Positions 33,501 through 34,506 of a stretch of 34,506 nucleotides of DNA are shown piece after piece; positions within the stretch are counted from its first letter, which is position 1; the number at the start of each line of letters is the position of its first letter. Under the pieces are notes generated by a model. That model worked only from the letters and a program-made list of their open reading frames with translations, made no database searches and was not told where the DNA came from. Made by a program: the position numbers and the translations under genes. Origin of the DNA: Acidobacteriota bacterium (lineage in GTDB: Bacteria; Acidobacteriota; Terriglobia; UBA7540); assembly GCA_003165315.1 (NCBI GenBank), contig PLSX01000102.1, positions 1 to 34,506 of the forward strand. The letters run 5' to 3'.

Positions 33501-33609
33501 GTTTTGCAGGGCTGGACGTTACTGCATCATAGGCCAATTGTGCAACGAGCTGTTGCACAATTGGCTGGCCTCGGCCAAGCTTCCCCGTACAGCGTTTTGC
33601 AGGGCTGGA
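33501..33609. repeat. 16-bp direct repeat flanking a palindrome
   Basis: GTTTTGCAGGGCTGGA occurs exactly at 33501-33516 and again at 33594-33609, 93 bases apart. Between them lies the palindrome 33535-33563. The arrangement could be the remains of a small mobile or REP-like element, or a local duplication; no transposase or terminal inverted repeat was seen. Confidence 0.7.
33535..33563. repeat. 29-bp palindrome, copy 1
   Basis: CAATTGTGCAAC (33535-33546) and GTTGCACAATTG (33552-33563) are perfect reverse complements around GAGCT. The stem extends two more pairs (GC/GC) on the outside. A near-identical copy lies at 34476-34504, differing in one loop base (AAGCT). Confidence 0.85.
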
Positions 33610-33659
33610 TTCGCACTGCCCAAGGTTACCCATTCGAGTTGCCTTCTAACGGGAGCAGA

Positions 33660-34506
33660 TTATTTGCCAAGAAAATTTCGGCATTGAAGTTCGGAGTCGT
33701 GGAGCCGCAACATCCGATCCGTTCCTTGCGTTCCATCAAAAACTGCAGCTATGTAGGGAAGTGGACCAAGAACGGGCTTGTCCTTAATCTTTCGCTCAAG
33801 CTCGTCGATGGTGGGAAGATTTCCTTCCCAACGACTCGGCAGGGCTGCCTTCAATCGGTACTCAGAAACCCCTACCGGCTTACCCAGGTCTTGCAACGCA
33901 TATTCAGCCACGATCTTGTTCTTGGATTTGCAGAGGATGATCCCGATACTGGGGTGATCGTCAGTGTGCCATAGAAGTTCGTCGATGGCGGACAGGTAGA
34001 AGTTCATTTTACCGATGAATTCGGGCTGGAACTGCCCCATTTTGAGGTCAAGCACAACAAAACACCCGAGGCGGAGGTGATAGAACAAAAGATCAATTCG
34101 AAACTCCTCCCCACCTACCCGCAGCGGGTACTACCTGCCCACGAAAGCAAAACCCGTTCCGAGCTCCAGGAGGAAGTCACGGACATGATCGATCGGGGCT
34201 CGCTCAAGTTCCAGTTCGCGCGCCTCATCCGCGAGAGTGAGGAATTCAAAGTTGTACGGGTCCTTGATGATCTGTTGCGCAAGCTCCGATTGCTGAGCAG
34301 GCAGGGTGCGGGTAAAGTTGGTCAACGCTTTCCCTTGCCGGCGATAGAGGCGGCTTTCAATCTGATGAACAAGCACGTTGCGGCTCCAACCGTTCTGGAT
34401 GGTCTGGCGGATAGACCACTCCCTTTCGGCCGCCTTTTTGACGTAATCGAGAATTCGAATGTTATGCCCCCAAGGCAATTGTGCAACAAGCTGTTGCACA
34501 ATTGCC
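33660..34506 (-). pseudogene. YhcG/DUF1016 PDDEXK-nuclease-like gene broken by one amber codon (partial)
   Basis: The minus strand reads QLPWGHNIRILDYV, EREWSIRQTIQNGWSRNVLVHQIE, LYRRQGKALTNF, KDPYNFEFLTL, HVRDFLLELGTGFAFVGR, then TAG (34131-34133). It continues in the same frame with YPLRVGGEEFRIDLLFYHLRL, FVVLDLKMGQFQPEFIGKMNFYLSA and KPVGVSEYRL. These are the ordered blocks of YhcG/DUF1016 proteins, whose C-terminal half is a PDDEXK nuclease-like fold (D in FRIDLL and D-x-K in LDLK). Family members have Gln or similar after VGR, so the stop is explained by a single CAG-to-TAG change. The beginning lies outside the window. The C-terminus runs on past the usual family end (about PTIDELERKI). 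Confidence 0.85.
34476..34504. repeat. 29-bp palindrome, copy 2, within the DUF1016 relic
   Basis: The same 12-base arms surround AAGCT. Here the minus strand is read as protein (IVQQLVAQL, just before PWGHN), so the palindrome is part of a coding sequence. It reaches to two bases from the window end. Confidence 0.85.

Larger units (their letters stand above)
33162..33659. other. Repeat-containing intergenic region upstream of tssK
   Basis: About 500 bases contain no supported gene. The promoter for tssK should lie in the first 150 bases on the minus strand; TATGAT on that strand near 33275 resembles a -10 box but has no good -35. From 33500 a 16-base direct repeat flanks a long palindrome (listed separately). 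The plus-strand frame from 33408 is open, but its second half is only the opposite strand of the DUF1016 relic. Confidence 0.45.

Noticed and set aside
33408..33974. 188-codon plus-strand frame
   Set aside because: Its second half is the complement of the conserved DUF1016 blocks, which are clearly coded on the minus strand; the first half covers the palindrome and direct repeats.

Overview
The window is dominated by one nearly complete type VI secretion system (T6SS) locus, about 31 kb long (1675-33161). It is flanked on both sides by decayed genes. The base composition is moderately GC-rich. The left flank holds the C-terminal relic of an Oar-like TonB-dependent receptor, with a typical NVFNQTNF...IQFGLEFFW ending, which is an expanded family in Acidobacteriota. 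I therefore infer an acidobacterium (Bryobacter/Solibacter-like), but no rRNA or other marker gene is present to prove it.

Layout. (1) 1-1674: tail of a membrane acyltransferase-like gene, a frameshifted TonB-receptor pseudogene, and sequence without a credible gene. (2) 1675-17029, + strand: a consensus-like promoter, then tssB-tssC-hcp-hcp2-tagJ-tssA-tssE-tssF-tssG-tssH(clpV)-vgrG-(DUF6931-like)-PAAR. Apart from the position of tssA, this is close to the gene order of the Pseudomonas aeruginosa H1 cluster. Tight overlaps (tssB/C, tssA/E, tssF/G, tssG/H) indicate one translationally coupled operon. The first hcp lies between two strong intergenic stem-loops. (3) 17048-18010, - strand: an orphan gene tail-to-tail with PAAR, with a hydrophobic segment, which is a candidate effector. 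(4) 18325-21268, + strand: a secreted CsgG/FlgT-like protein and a PpkA-like transmembrane Ser/Thr kinase. (5) 33161 down to 21276, - strand: tssK-tssL-tssM, then five accessory genes. These encode a 116-aa unknown, a protein made of two different short repeats (16 x 4 residues and about 3.5 x 21 residues), a natural TssB-TssC fusion lacking the C-terminal part of TssC, and two SAM-dependent methyltransferases. (6) 33162-34506: repeat-rich sequence and a YhcG/DUF1016 nuclease-like gene broken by a single amber codon.

How it works together. TssB/TssC form the sheath around the Hcp tube. VgrG and PAAR form the spike. TssE/F/G/K and TssA form the baseplate and assembly platform. TssL/TssM anchor it in the inner membrane, and ClpV (with TagJ) recycles the sheath. 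No tssJ lipoprotein gene, FHA protein or PppA phosphatase is seen. The most unusual part is the - strand accessory module between tssM and the kinase gene, above all the TssBC fusion and its repeat-protein neighbour.
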